Positions 25,379-34,129 of a DNA stretch of 45,229 nt are shown here, piece by piece (the stretch's first letter is position 1; each line of letters starts with the position of its first letter). Source of the DNA: Lachnospiraceae bacterium (GTDB lineage: Bacteria > Bacillota > Clostridia > Lachnospirales > Lachnospiraceae); NCBI GenBank assembly GCA_017621975.1, contig JAGARW010000120.1, positions 1 to 45,229 of the forward strand, read 5' to 3'. The translations under genes and the position numbers were made by a program. The notes under the pieces are model-generated. The model did no database searches and was not told the DNA's origin. It saw only the letters and a list, made by a program, of their open reading frames with translations.

Positions 25379-25416
25379 TTTCTCTCCATTCCGAAGCGCA
25401 GCTTTCCCAACTGCCC

Positions 25417-26709
25417 TTACTCATTATTTTCTGCTTCCTTTTCAACGATTTCTATCGGAAGCACAATTTCCTCTTCCTGGCTGATTCCTTCGGGAAGCGT
25501 CACTGTAAGCTTCATCTGATACTCACCCGCCCTCAGTTCCGTCAGAGAATGCTGCTGCATATAAGCCGCCACATCGACTGACGCGGCGATCTCTGTTTCT
25601 TCCATTTCTTCAATCGTCTTTGCAAGGCCTCCGACCTTGAGAACGATTTCCTCTTCCGTCTCTCCGATCCTGCCAGTCAGCTCCTCCGGAACGCCGCTTA
25701 TTGCGATTTCGTCGGCATTCAGCGGTATCTCCGCCGTAATTTCTTTTTCAATGGAAACCGCAACGTTTACTTTACCGCTGAAGTCACTTTCCGCAAGAAT
25801 AATATTTTCCGGCAGATATTTCTTTACGTCAATCGACGTCGCCAGATCGCTGTTCTTTCCCGACACATTGAGAGCGGCGTCCGTTATTTCGATCTGGGCA
25901 ATATTTTTGATTGCGCTTCCTCTGCCTGCAACCAATACGGTAGACGGTTTGCTTTCGATCTCGCCTGTCAGCGCATAACCGTCCGCAGGCGTTCCGCTCG
26001 GAACGAATACAAGCGGCACTCTCTTTGTCTGTAAAATCTCAACGCCTACCTTTACCTGATCCAGACTCTTCTTCAGATTGTCCTCTTCCACCGGATTGTT
26101 GTCCGCATCATACAAATGTATCGTAGCGTCTGTGCGAATATCCTGTGACAATCCCGCCACGTCTACCGATACTTCCGCATGATCTACACGGTCTACAAGC
26201 GATTCCGGTCCCGATACTCTGACGAGATTCTGCTCCGCGCTTACGTTTCCGAGAATATAGCCTTCCGCAGGCTCGCCTACTGTCTTTGTTGTAATCATAA
26301 ACTGCTTGCGCTTCATATCTTCAACCCGGATCAGCATATTCTCGGTAGGAGACACAATGCTGTCCAGTTTATCATTATATTTGTTTGTACTAAGCTTTAT
26401 GCGCACCATCGTGTCCATAAAGTTAATTTCCTGCATATCCGCTGTCGCAATAATATTTTCCCGCCCCAGCGTATCCAGTATGCTTCTCTTCGCCCATACG
26501 GTAACGTCGATCACATTTGTTTCATCCAGTATTTCATATACTTTTCCCTGGCTGGTCACCGCATCCTCATTCAATATCTCTACCGGAATATTGCGGAATA
26601 CCGTTTTATCCACCGGATCGCTGATATTAACGACGCTGAACCATATTGCAACAGAAAACAAGACTGCCAGAATTTTCAGGCCCAGATTATCTGTCAACTT
26701 CTTTTTCAT
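25417..26709 (-). CDS. cdaR: CdaA regulatory protein, YbbR repeats
   Basis: 430 aa. A single N-terminal membrane anchor (residues 9-27, [18 protein letters not shown]) is followed by four YbbR-type beta domains on the outer face, for example the repeated V-V[22 protein letters not shown] pattern, and an acidic C-terminus. In other Firmicutes this protein binds and modulates the diadenylate cyclase CdaA. The ATG at 26709 lies 23 bp inside the cdaA 3' end with a GGAAGG site, so translation is coupled. 38 nt to glmM. Confidence 0.92.
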   Translation of the reverse strand: MKKKLTDNLGLKILAVLFSVAIWFSVVNISDPVDKTVFRNIPVEILNEDAVTSQGKVYEILDETNVIDVTVWAKRSILDTLGRENIIATADMQEINFMDTMVRIKLSTNKYNDKLDSIVSPTENMLIRVEDMKRKQFMITTKTVGEPAEGYILGNVSAEQNLVRVSGPESLVDRVDHAEVSVDVAGLSQDIRTDATIHLYDADNNPVEEDNLKKSLDQVKVGVEILQTKRVPLVFVPSGTPADGYALTGEIESKPSTVLVAGRGSAIKNIAQIEITDAALNVSGKNSDLATSIDVKKYLPENIILAESDFSGKVNVAVSIEKEITAEIPLNADEIAISGVPEELTGRIGETEEEIVLKVGGLAKTIEEMEETEIAASVDVAAYMQQHSLTELRAGEYQMKLTVTLPEGISQEEEIVLPIEIVEKEAENNE

Positions 26710-27568
26710 TCTTTGACCTTCCCTTCCACAATCTTTTCTTTTTTTCTTCTACCGGCTTATTCTGAATCATGAGCAGCTTGCCTTTCAGCTCCTCCGAGTC
26801 CAGATTGCGGTACAACTGCCCCTCGTATGCGGCGCTTACATGTCCCGTTTCCTCCGAAACAATGATCGTCAGGGAATCCGTCACCTCGGAAATGCCTACG
26901 CCCGCCCGATGTCTCGTTCCAAGCTCCTTGCTTAAATTCATATTGTCGGAAAGCGGCAAATAACAGGTTGCCGAAACAATCCTGTCCTCTCTTACAATGA
27001 CAGCGCCGTCATGAAGCGGCGTATTGTGTTCAAAAATATTGATCAGAAGCTGGCTTGTCAGAACGCCGTCTACCTCAATGCCGGTCCTCTCGTATTCTGC
27101 GAGCGACTGGTTCTGCTCGATCACGATGAGGGCGCCGGTGCGTACCTTGCCCATTTCATAGCACGCCTTGATGATCTCCTGCATCGTCCTGTCAGAAAAA
27201 TGCCCACTCGTATCCTTTGAATTGTCAAACGGAACGAGCGAAGCAAAAAAATTGGTTCTTCCGAGCTGCTCCAACGCGCGGCGCAGCTCCGGCTGCAGCA
27301 CAACGACAATCGCAATTACAGCAAGGCTGAGCACATTCTCAGCGATCCAGAGAATCGTCGTCATATTGAATATCGCGGCAACAAGAATAAACGCCATAAT
27401 GACGATAATTCCTTTGAGCAAAGACCATGCACGGGTATTCTTGATCCACAGGATAATCTGATACACCAAAAAGGAGATAATGATAATCTCCACAATATCA
27501 GTCCATCTTATGCTCGGCATGTGAAGCCTGTTTAAATATACCCCTGCAAGATTTGCCAGTTGACTCAT
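26687..27568 (-). CDS. cdaA: Diadenylate cyclase (DisA_N domain)
   Basis: 293 aa. Three N-terminal membrane segments (about 25-100) precede the DAC domain. The catalytic motifs are both present: DGA in TPLHDGAVIV and RHR in GTRHRAGVG. Makes c-di-AMP from two ATP, controlling potassium and osmotic homeostasis. The C-terminus is Lys/Arg-rich. The start ATG overlaps the stop of the upstream membrane-protein gene (ATGA), so the cluster is tightly coupled. Confidence 0.95.
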   Translation of the reverse strand: MSQLANLAGVYLNRLHMPSIRWTDIVEIIIISFLVYQIILWIKNTRAWSLLKGIIVIMAFILVAAIFNMTTILWIAENVLSLAVIAIVVVLQPELRRALEQLGRTNFFASLVPFDNSKDTSGHFSDRTMQEIIKACYEMGKVRTGALIVIEQNQSLAEYERTGIEVDGVLTSQLLINIFEHNTPLHDGAVIVREDRIVSATCYLPLSDNMNLSKELGTRHRAGVGISEVTDSLTIIVSEETGHVSAAYEGQLYRNLDSEELKGKLLMIQNKPVEEKKKRLWKGRSKNEKEVDR

Positions 27569-28566
27569 ACTCTTTTCATTCCACTCTTATCTGTTTTCTT
27601 GATGACACTGCCCGTCGCGCGCGGCGGCGCTGCATTTTTTTTCTGAGTTGTTATTTTTTTAACGGTTTTGGACGGCTTCGCTACCGTGATTTTCGGAACC
27701 GCCTTTACATAATAGTAATATTCATCGTCCTCAAACTGTACATATTCTGTCCGGGAATAATCCACATTGAACACAAAGAACTGCAAAAGCTTTACAATCG
27801 CAATAGACAGTATTGCCCCGATCACCGTTGAAACAAGCGATATATTCGTATCAAACATCAAATCGCCCGCAAGCAGAATCGCAACCGCGGCAAGCGTACC
27901 GGACATGACTGCAACTGTCCACGAATGGTTCATACTCATCCTGCGGATCAGATACACGACTAATACCGTAACCGCAAACGCAAATACCATAACAAGCATC
28001 GTTTTATTATTGAGAAGCCCGTCTACCACATAACGGTACTTCTGCATGGCACTCTCTGCGTCCATTGAATTCAGCGTTCCCACACTTTCCGAGATATACT
28101 GGAGAATGCTGTAAATCACAACGCCGCAGCCCACCGATACCGCGGAGGCCGGCGTTCCGACAAGCCCTGCCGAGAGAGGCATAGCAAGCGGAATATTAAG
28201 AGTACAGCAAAGCGGCGTTAAAAGCACCAATGCCCCGTCCTTCGGTGAAAAACGGAAATACAGCAGAAACATCACCATAAAAAGCGCCAGCACAACGATC
28301 GCGCACTCCGCGGAAAATGCATATAAATGCAGTAAAATAAAAAGCGCCGCGATCAAAATCATAAAATTCATCGGCAGGAAGGAACATAAAAGCGCTGCTA
28401 CAAGAACAACCGTAATGCTGTTAATACGGCTCATATAGCCCAGCTTTCCGTTTATCATCATAAGCGTAATCAATGCCAGAAGGAATTTTACGACCGGCGT
28501 AATATATATTTCATATTTTCCGTAGATTCCCTTTAAATACTCTTTCAGGACCAGTAAGTTTGTCAT
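27565..28566 (-). CDS. Polytopic membrane protein of unknown function, coupled to cdaA
   Basis: 333 aa. About ten hydrophobic segments occupy residues 20-265, with a conserved-looking loop PLAMPLSAGLVGTPASAVSVGCG near residues 129-152 and a cytoplasmic tail (270-333) that is first acidic and Tyr-rich (EDDEYYYYVKAVP) and then strongly Lys/Thr-rich. No transporter ATPase or known catalytic motif is visible. The stop codon overlaps the cdaA start by 4 nt and it shares the operon, so a role in c-di-AMP or envelope physiology is likely (inference). A gut-clostridial family of this kind is sometimes labelled as a permease, but I see nothing that proves it. Confidence 0.8.
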   Translation of the reverse strand: MTNLLVLKEYLKGIYGKYEIYITPVVKFLLALITLMMINGKLGYMSRINSITVVLVAALLCSFLPMNFMILIAALFILLHLYAFSAECAIVVLALFMVMFLLYFRFSPKDGALVLLTPLCCTLNIPLAMPLSAGLVGTPASAVSVGCGVVIYSILQYISESVGTLNSMDAESAMQKYRYVVDGLLNNKTMLVMVFAFAVTVLVVYLIRRMSMNHSWTVAVMSGTLAAVAILLAGDLMFDTNISLVSTVIGAILSIAIVKLLQFFVFNVDYSRTEYVQFEDDEYYYYVKAVPKITVAKPSKTVKKITTQKKNAAPPRATGSVIKKTDKSGMKRV

Positions 28567-28590
28567 AACTCTTTCCTTTCAGGAATTTCC

Positions 28591-28989
28591 CTATCGTCTG
28601 GCGTCATCCTCATATAATTCCGACAATTCCTGCAGATGGGAATAGTATTTCTTCAGGCTTTTCCTCGCCCGATTATAGCGGTAGGAATATACGAGATAAG
28701 AAATAACCGTATAAATTCCTGTAAATATCACATAAGCAAGCAGAAACTTTTTGCCCGTTTCCAGAAGATCGACCTGATAGATCTCTTTCATAACGGTTTC
28801 GAAATGATAGAACGCAAATATACCAAGCACAATCGCAAATACAAGAGTTGCGCTGAGCACGGATTTGATCATCTGCAGACTGATATAATCGCTTCTGAAA
28901 TAATTGCCGATCGCCATATTATGCCTGCCTTCATTTTCTTCGTAAGCAGCCATCTTTGTCATCAGTCTGATCCGCTCCTCATTCAGCAT
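28591..28989 (-). CDS. Two-TM membrane protein, unknown function
   Basis: 132 aa from the ATG at 28989, just downstream of AAGGGGGATGGAG; the frame is open upstream through the preceding gene region but without a ribosome site. Residues 1-35 are charged (MLNEERIRLMTKMAAYEE), two hydrophobic segments lie at about 40-62 and 79-100, and the C-terminus is basic then acidic (YNRARKSLKKYY...ELYEDDARR), so both ends probably face the cytoplasm. First gene of the transcript that continues into cdaA-cdaR-glmM, 24 nt ahead of the polytopic protein. No family recognised. Confidence 0.7.
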   Translation of the reverse strand: MLNEERIRLMTKMAAYEENEGRHNMAIGNYFRSDYISLQMIKSVLSATLVFAIVLGIFAFYHFETVMKEIYQVDLLETGKKFLLAYVIFTGIYTVISYLVYSYRYNRARKSLKKYYSHLQELSELYEDDARR

Positions 28990-29017
28990 AACTCCATCCC
29001 CCTTATGTACGCAAAGC

Positions 29018-29046
29018 AGTATAGCACAAAAACCGCTGTCTGTAAA
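29018..29046 (-). promoter_or_regulatory. Promoter of the c-di-AMP operon, inside the preceding terminator
   Basis: Minus strand TTTACA (29046-29041), 17 bp, TGC plus TATACT (29023-29018), an extended -10. The -35 is in the loop of the terminator hairpin of the upstream gene. Confidence 0.7.
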
Positions 29047-29055
29047 ATCAGCGGT
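29025..29055 (-). terminator. Intrinsic terminator after yvyF
   Basis: Minus strand ACCGCTG (29055-29049) pairs with CAGCGGT (29038-29032) and is followed by TTTTTG. The yvyF stop codon is inside the upstream arm. Confidence 0.75.
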
Positions 29056-29458
29056 CGAGATAACGCATTCTCGGATTGTCCCTGTTGTCCTTCGGACGCT
29101 TCGGCGCAGGCGCCGTCTTCGGTTTAATCGCATTGGAAAAGGTATTTGTCATCTCCACCTTGCATTTGTCACAGAATCTTCCTGTCCTGATCGGAGCGCC
29201 GCACTTCTCACAGTTGAAGAAAACGACGGAATCCTCCGAAAATACAAGCCGCTCCTCCCGCACCCACTGATGGATCTGGGGAATTTCCACGCCGCAATGC
29301 TCCGCAACTTCATGAATGCCGGCTCCCTTGTTTGCTCTGATAAATTCCTTTACTTCCTGAAACTTTGCTTCCATCTCTTCTCTGCATTGCTGGCAGATCT
29401 TCGGTCCCATCACATAATTGAAAACTCTGCCGCATTTTCTGCAATTACGAACTTCCAT
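29048..29458 (-). CDS. yvyF: YvyF-type flagellar operon zinc-binding protein
   Basis: 136 aa. Three Cys-pair elements: CRKCGRVF at residues 6-13 with CQQC at 22-25, and CEKCGAPI plus CDKC near 83-99, enclosing a helix-turn-helix-like segment HEVAEHCGVEIPQIHQWVREERL. This is the layout of the YvyF family (flagellar operon protein), next to comFC as in Bacillus subtilis. It probably influences flagellar gene expression, though the mechanism is not established. The C-terminus is Lys/Pro/Arg-rich. 17 nt downstream of comFC. GAGGG precedes the start. Confidence 0.85.
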   Translation of the reverse strand: MEVRNCRKCGRVFNYVMGPKICQQCREEMEAKFQEVKEFIRANKGAGIHEVAEHCGVEIPQIHQWVREERLVFSEDSVVFFNCEKCGAPIRTGRFCDKCKVEMTNTFSNAIKPKTAPAPKRPKDNRDNPRMRYLDR

Positions 29459-29475
29459 TATAAACCCTCCGTTTT

Positions 29476-30192
29476 CTATTGCCTCTTCGAAGCATTTTCT
29501 AAAGAAATGCCTGCCGCAAGCGCAATGAAATAAACTTCCTTGATTCCGGCTTCCCGCAGGACCGCCGCAGCAGCGTCTATCGTACTGCCGGTCGTATAAA
29601 TATCGTCAATAACTATAATTGTATTTAATTTTACATCATTTCTACATAATTTAAAAGCCTTTTTCAAATTATTTTGGCGCATTTCACGGTTCAGGCATTT
29701 CTGCGGAACCGTCTTTTTGACGCGCCGGAGAAGTCCGCTCTCTACCCGGATTCCAAGCTGCCTGCCAAGAACGTCCGCAAGCGCCTGCGCCTGATTGTAC
29801 CCCCGCGTCCTTCTACGGGTTCTGTGCAGTGGAACCGGAACAAGCGCGTCGGGATTCCACCGACGTATCACATCTCCCAGCAGACGCGCCAACTCCCCTC
29901 CGTAAAATTCCGCATATTCCCGCCTGCCTTTATATTTGAAGCGGTACATCGATCTGCGGACGCACGGATATTCATACAGCGCCCTGCCTTCTGTGTAGAA
30001 ATGCTGAGTCTGCATACAGTCCGCGCAGTATTCTTCCCTCTCATCAACAAGCCCCTTTCCGCATTTTCTACAGAAAGGCGGCTTAACTATCTTCAATTTA
30101 TCCGCACACGACGTACAAATCAGCGCTCCGATCGGCAGCGCCCGGTCGCACACCGGACACCGCCGCGGAAATAATAGGTCGATCCATATCAT
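29476..30192 (-). CDS. comFC: ComFC-like phosphoribosyltransferase-fold protein
   Basis: 238 aa. The N-terminal zinc ribbon has CPVC, CTSC, CRKCG and CADC pairs (residues 13-60). A phosphoribosyltransferase domain follows, with RFKYKGRREYA, LVPVPLHRTRRRTRGYNQA and the PRPP loop IVIDDIYTTGSTIDAA. In competent bacteria ComFC is needed for DNA uptake processing; in non-competent ones the role is unclear. The start overlaps the recD2 stop by 4 nt (ATGA), so the two are coupled; comFA is absent here. Confidence 0.9.
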   Translation of the reverse strand: MIWIDLLFPRRCPVCDRALPIGALICTSCADKLKIVKPPFCRKCGKGLVDEREEYCADCMQTQHFYTEGRALYEYPCVRRSMYRFKYKGRREYAEFYGGELARLLGDVIRRWNPDALVPVPLHRTRRRTRGYNQAQALADVLGRQLGIRVESGLLRRVKKTVPQKCLNREMRQNNLKKAFKLCRNDVKLNTIIVIDDIYTTGSTIDAAAAVLREAGIKEVYFIALAAGISLENASKRQ

Positions 30193-32432
30193 ATTATATC
30201 ACATTGTTCTCTAATCCGATCTGCAAGCCCGCTGAACCGCCTTTGTTCGTGTTCATTCGCAATCATGGCATGTACGGTTTCCCTGCTGCCAAGTATCGTC
30301 ACACAATTTTTTGCTCTTGTCACCCCCGTATAGAGCAAGTTTCGATTCATCAGCATTTTCGGTCCGCCAAGCAGCGGCATAATGACTGCGGGATATTCGC
30401 TTCCCTGAGACTTATGGATCGTCACCGCATAAGCAAGCTCAAGCTCCTCAAGTCCGGAAAACGGATAATGTACCCGCCTTGCGCCGTCCAGTTCCACCGT
30501 AACCGTCTGCGCAAATTCGTCGATCTGCAGGATCCTTCCCATATCGCCGTTGAACACGCCCATTCCTTTTTCGATCGGAATATTATAACGGCTGACGATC
30601 TCCCATTCAAGCTGATAATTATTCCGTATCTGCATGACTTTATCGCCTTCGCGCAGAAGCGTCTCCCCATGACGGTATTCTTTTTTATGTTCATCCTCAG
30701 GATTCATATAGCGCTGCAGGATGCGGTTCAGCGCTTCCACTCCAAGATTACCCTTGCGCATCGGCGTCAGCACCTGAATGTCATACGGCGGCGCATCCAC
30801 ATAGCGCGGCAGCTTTTCTGTAATCAGCTGAATCATGTGCTTATAGATAACGCCTACGTCGTTTCTCTCAAGAAAAAAGAAATCCCGGCTCTTATTGTCC
30901 ATCCTGATCTGCTCGCCTCGGTGGATTCTATGCGCATTGACGACAATATCGCTTTCTCCTGCCTGCCGGAATATTTTTTGAAGCATTACGACCGGGAAAC
31001 AATGGCTGTCGATCAGATCTTTCAGCACCTGCCCCGGTCCGACGCTCGGGAGCTGGTTGACGTCTCCTACCATGATCAGACGCGTACCGACCGTGACTGC
31101 TTTCAACAGCGACTGAAATAAATGAATATCGACCATCGACATTTCATCAATAATCAAAACGTCTGCCTCAAGCGGATTTTCTTCATTCTTTTCAAAGGAA
31201 GCCCGCCTGCGCTCCCCGTCCGCCGGACCGTTTAATTCAAGCAGCCTGTGAATCGTCCTTGCTTCGTAGCCCGTCGCCTCTGTCATGCGCTTTGCCGCCC
31301 GTCCGGTCGGCGCCGCCAGCAGAATATCCATTCCCTCCTGCTCAAAATACCGGATGATCGTATTGATCGTCGTTGTCTTACCCGTACCGGGACCTCCCGA
31401 TAAGATCAGCAGCCCGTTTTTGATGCTTTCCAAAACCGCTTTCCTTTGCAGCTCGTCCAGTTCGATCGAAAGCTCCTTCTCCAGCGCCTGAATCTTCTTC
31501 CATAGCGCGACCTCCTCCGAAGGGAGCAGTTCTCCTCCCTGTCCCAGAGAGACGTTGAGGTCGTGCAGCATTTTCGCGCAATTTAATTCCGCATAATAAT
31601 ACTGCATACTGTATACGATCTGCCCTCCGTCCTTTTCTTTGATCACAAGCTTTTTATCGATCATCAGATTCATAAGCTGCGGTTCGATCTGCTCCGGCGA
31701 AAGTAAGAGCAGTTCTCCTGCCTGCATCAGCAAAAGCTCTTTGGGCAGGTAAACATTCCCCTCCGCAGACGCCTGCAGAAGCGCATATAAAATACCGCTT
31801 CGTATCCGGTAATCCGAATCGGTATGAATCCCGATCTTTGCAGCGATCTCATCCGCCATTTTAAAACCGACCCCCTGAATATCCTCTGCCAAAAGATAAG
31901 GGTTCTCCTGCATAACGCCATAAAGGCGCATGCCGTATGTATTATAAATTTTAATCGCCAACGTATTTGAAATTCCATATTTCTGCAAAAAGAGCATCGC
32001 ATCCCGCATTCCCTTTTTTTCCTCTATCTGAATGGAAATCTCTCTTGCAATCCGCTCACTGATCCCTTTTACTTCAACAAGCCGCTCCGGTTCCTCTTCC
32101 ATAATGCGGAATGTGTCTTCTCCAAACCGTTTCACAATCCTTGCCGCCAAAGCCTCTCCAACGCCTTTGATCGCACCGGAACCAAGGTAACGCTGTATGC
32201 TGACGATGTCCTCGGGAAGCAGAGTCGTATAAGATTGTGCCTTGAACTGTCTTCCATAAAGCGCATGCTCCGTATATTCTCCTGTCATTTCAATGCTTTC
32301 GCCCTGATCCAGTCCCCGGAACATACCGACGCATGTGATCTCCTCCTCATCACTGATCAGGTTCATCACCGTATAACCATTTTCTGCATTCTGATATATG
32401 ATATGATCCACATATCCCTTTAACGTTTCCAT
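30189..32432 (-). CDS. recD2: RecD2-type ATP-dependent DNA helicase
   Basis: 747 aa. The ATG at 32432 is chosen for GGAGAAGAA just upstream; the longer frame begins inside the terminator region. N-terminal OB-like region (KGYVDHIIYQNAENGYTVMNL), tandem helix-hairpin-helix segments at about 90-200 (YLGSGAIKGVGEALAARIVKRFG), then SF1 helicase motifs: Walker A GGPGTGKTTTIN near residue 350, motif II DVLIIDEMSMVD, the GDVNQLPSVGPGQVL block, and the C-terminal YAVTIHKSQGSEYPAVI and LLYTGVTRAK motifs. A 5'-3' helicase for DNA repair, without RecB/C partners. Coupled to comFC. Confidence 0.95.
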   Translation of the reverse strand: METLKGYVDHIIYQNAENGYTVMNLISDEEEITCVGMFRGLDQGESIEMTGEYTEHALYGRQFKAQSYTTLLPEDIVSIQRYLGSGAIKGVGEALAARIVKRFGEDTFRIMEEEPERLVEVKGISERIAREISIQIEEKKGMRDAMLFLQKYGISNTLAIKIYNTYGMRLYGVMQENPYLLAEDIQGVGFKMADEIAAKIGIHTDSDYRIRSGILYALLQASAEGNVYLPKELLLMQAGELLLLSPEQIEPQLMNLMIDKKLVIKEKDGGQIVYSMQYYYAELNCAKMLHDLNVSLGQGGELLPSEEVALWKKIQALEKELSIELDELQRKAVLESIKNGLLILSGGPGTGKTTTINTIIRYFEQEGMDILLAAPTGRAAKRMTEATGYEARTIHRLLELNGPADGERRRASFEKNEENPLEADVLIIDEMSMVDIHLFQSLLKAVTVGTRLIMVGDVNQLPSVGPGQVLKDLIDSHCFPVVMLQKIFRQAGESDIVVNAHRIHRGEQIRMDNKSRDFFFLERNDVGVIYKHMIQLITEKLPRYVDAPPYDIQVLTPMRKGNLGVEALNRILQRYMNPEDEHKKEYRHGETLLREGDKVMQIRNNYQLEWEIVSRYNIPIEKGMGVFNGDMGRILQIDEFAQTVTVELDGARRVHYPFSGLEELELAYAVTIHKSQGSEYPAVIMPLLGGPKMLMNRNLLYTGVTRAKNCVTILGSRETVHAMIANEHEQRRFSGLADRIREQCDII

Positions 32433-32470
32433 TTCTTCTCCATTCCGAACACAAATCCAAACACAAAAGC

Positions 32471-32504
32471 GCAAAAAGGGACTGCCTTTCAAAAAGCAGC
32501 CCCC
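32471..32504 (-). terminator. Intrinsic terminator of the flagellar operon
   Basis: Minus strand GGGGCTGC (32503-32496) pairs with GCAGTCCC region (32486-32478), followed by TTTTTGCG. It lies 14 nt after the flgJ stop and just ahead of the recD2 start. Confidence 0.75.
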
Positions 32505-32517
32505 AGCTTTCATTTTT

Positions 32518-32874
32518 TTATGCTTCCGATCCGTTATTAATTTTCATCTGTTCATAGAGCATCTGCGCCAGTCCAAGCCCTCCCGTTTCCGTAGACAGGG
32601 AAGCCATCTCCTGTATCATGCTGTCTCTATAATAATCTACCATCGTTCCCGTTGACTTAAAACTGTATTCTGTCTCAGGAACCGTCTTCTGCATTTCCTT
32701 AAACATCTGCTCCACAAAATAGGATTCAAACTGCTTGCAGGCGTCCAAAAGCTGCTCGTCGTCGGTGCCTTTTTGCTTTTCCTTCCAGTCTGCTTTCATC
32801 TTTTCCAGCTTTTGGTTGTCAGACTGCGTTTTCATATAGTCCGTATAAATAGAACTAAGTCCTGTTAAGTCCAT
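32518..32874 (-). CDS. flgJ: Flagellar rod-binding protein, FlgJ N-terminal type
   Basis: 118 aa, only the rod-binding domain without the peptidoglycan hydrolase domain of proteobacterial FlgJ, as is usual in Firmicutes. The hallmark is LLDACKQFESYFVEQMFKEM followed by STGTMVDYYRDSMIQEMAS and GGLGLAQMLYEQM. It would act as a rod assembly scaffold outside the membrane. AAGGAGG precedes the ATG. The 372-bp gap between it and flgG holds the tandem-repeat array, but both lie on the same strand. Confidence 0.88.
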   Translation of the reverse strand: MDLTGLSSIYTDYMKTQSDNQKLEKMKADWKEKQKGTDDEQLLDACKQFESYFVEQMFKEMQKTVPETEYSFKSTGTMVDYYRDSMIQEMASLSTETGGLGLAQMLYEQMKINNGSEA

Positions 32875-32897
32875 GATACGCCTCCTTCTTTGTTCTG

Positions 32898-33246
32898 CCT
32901 ACAAGCCATGCTTCATGGCGGGCTGCGACTTGTGGTCCTGCCGTCTTTGTCCTGTTTGCAAGCCATGCTTCAGCTCGAAATCACGGATTTCTCGCTGACG
33001 GGCTGCGCCCTATACGCCTGCCGTCCGACTGTTCTGTTTGCAAGCCATGCTTCAGCTCGAAATCACGGATTTCTCGCTGACGGGCTGCGCCCTATACGCC
33101 TGCCGTCCGACTGTTCTGTTTGCAAGCCATGCTTCAGCTCGAAATCACAGATTTCTCGCTGAAGGGCTGCGCCCTATGAAACCATCAAATGAGCCTTCTG
33201 TCTGCAAGCAGCCTTCGGCTCATTCGCTGCTTTCGCATGGCTTGGC
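32898..33246. repeat. 82-bp tandem repeat array flanked by inverted ends
   Basis: Units start with TGCAAGCCATGCTTCAGC at 32957, 33039 and 33121, exactly 82 bp apart. Copies 1 and 2 are full length and nearly identical; copy 3 is cut after about 57 bp. A degenerate, internally deleted copy lies at 32898-32956. Each unit carries a hairpin GAAATC-ACG-GATTTC inside CAGC/GCTG. At the far end, GCATGGCTTG (33235-33244) is the inverse of the unit start CAAGCCATGC, so the array is bounded by inverted repeats. The whole 372-bp interval between flgJ and flgG is this material; there is no gene. The 82-bp period shifts reading frame at each copy, so it is not coding. Confidence 0.9.
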
Positions 33247-34065
33247 TTAACGTTTCAAGTTGTTAGCCTGTTGGAGCATTTCGTCGGATGTCGTGATCGC
33301 TTTGGAGTTCATTTCATAGGCGCGCTGCGCGACGATCATATTGACCATTTCATCGACGACCTGCACATTGGAGCGTTCCAGATATCCCTGTACGATCTCG
33401 CTCTTTTCCAAGTTATTGTTTCTTGCCTCATTGATCGCCTCTCCGCTTGCCGTCGTCTCTCTATAATAGCTGCCGCCGATCTTATCCAGACCAGTCGGAT
33501 TATTAAACTGATAAAGACCGATCGTAATGCCGAGCGGCTGCGGGTTGTTGTCGGCATCGGGATAATAGAATTCTCCTTCCTCCGATACCGACAAGTTGCT
33601 TGCCGTGTAATTCCTATTAAATGTGATCTCTCTTCCCGTCGTACTGAGTACCGGATAACCGTCCGACGTACAGAGCGTCAATCCGCCGTTATCATTTGTG
33701 CTCAAAAAGAAATTGCCGTTTCTCGTATAATATGTATTTCCGTCGTCTCCGGCAATCGCAAAAAAGCCCTTGCCGCTGATCGCAAAGTCTGTCGTACTCT
33801 CCGAATCCTGGAAAGCTCCCTGACTGAAAATGGAACTGATGGAGGAATTGCGTACGCCGAGACCAACCTGCGCGCCTACCGGCTTATTCTCACCGTTTGC
33901 CGTCGTCGTCTTCGTCTGAAGCGTCTGATACAGCAACGACTTAAAATTTGCCACTTCTGTTTTATAGCCTGTCGTATTTACATTTGCAAGATTGTTCGCA
34001 ATCGTATCAATGTTTGTCTGTTGGGCGATCATACCTGTCGCCGCCGACCATAAAGACCTTACCAT
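33247..34065 (-). CDS. flgG: Flagellar hook-basal body rod protein (FlgG / FlhP type)
   Basis: 272 aa. The N-terminal rod motif SLWSAATGMIAQQTNIDTIANNLANVNTTGYK and C-terminal ERSNVQVVDEMVNMIVAQRAYEMNSKAI are the paired helices shared by axial flagellar proteins. The central TTDFAISGKGFFAI, YYTRNGNFFLS and DGYPVL strands are FlgG/FlgF-like. Exported through the flagellar type III apparatus to form the distal rod. By gene order (mbl - this pair) it matches Bacillus flhP. 64 nt separate it from the upstream rod gene. Confidence 0.9.
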   Translation of the reverse strand: MVRSLWSAATGMIAQQTNIDTIANNLANVNTTGYKTEVANFKSLLYQTLQTKTTTANGENKPVGAQVGLGVRNSSISSIFSQGAFQDSESTTDFAISGKGFFAIAGDDGNTYYTRNGNFFLSTNDNGGLTLCTSDGYPVLSTTGREITFNRNYTASNLSVSEEGEFYYPDADNNPQPLGITIGLYQFNNPTGLDKIGGSYYRETTASGEAINEARNNNLEKSEIVQGYLERSNVQVVDEMVNMIVAQRAYEMNSKAITTSDEMLQQANNLKR

Positions 34066-34129
34066 CTTCTGCTCCTCCTTTATATTCCCCTGTCCTATAT
34101 GAATTATTTATAAGTCGTTCTTCCTGTTA

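Noticed and set aside
32898-33180. CRISPR array
   Set aside because: Units are 82 bp with no alternating unique spacers; whole units are repeated head to tail and no cas genes are nearby.
32890-33250. Open frames across the 82-bp repeats that look like repetitive proteins
   Set aside because: The unit length is not a multiple of three, so successive copies are read in different frames; no ribosome site.
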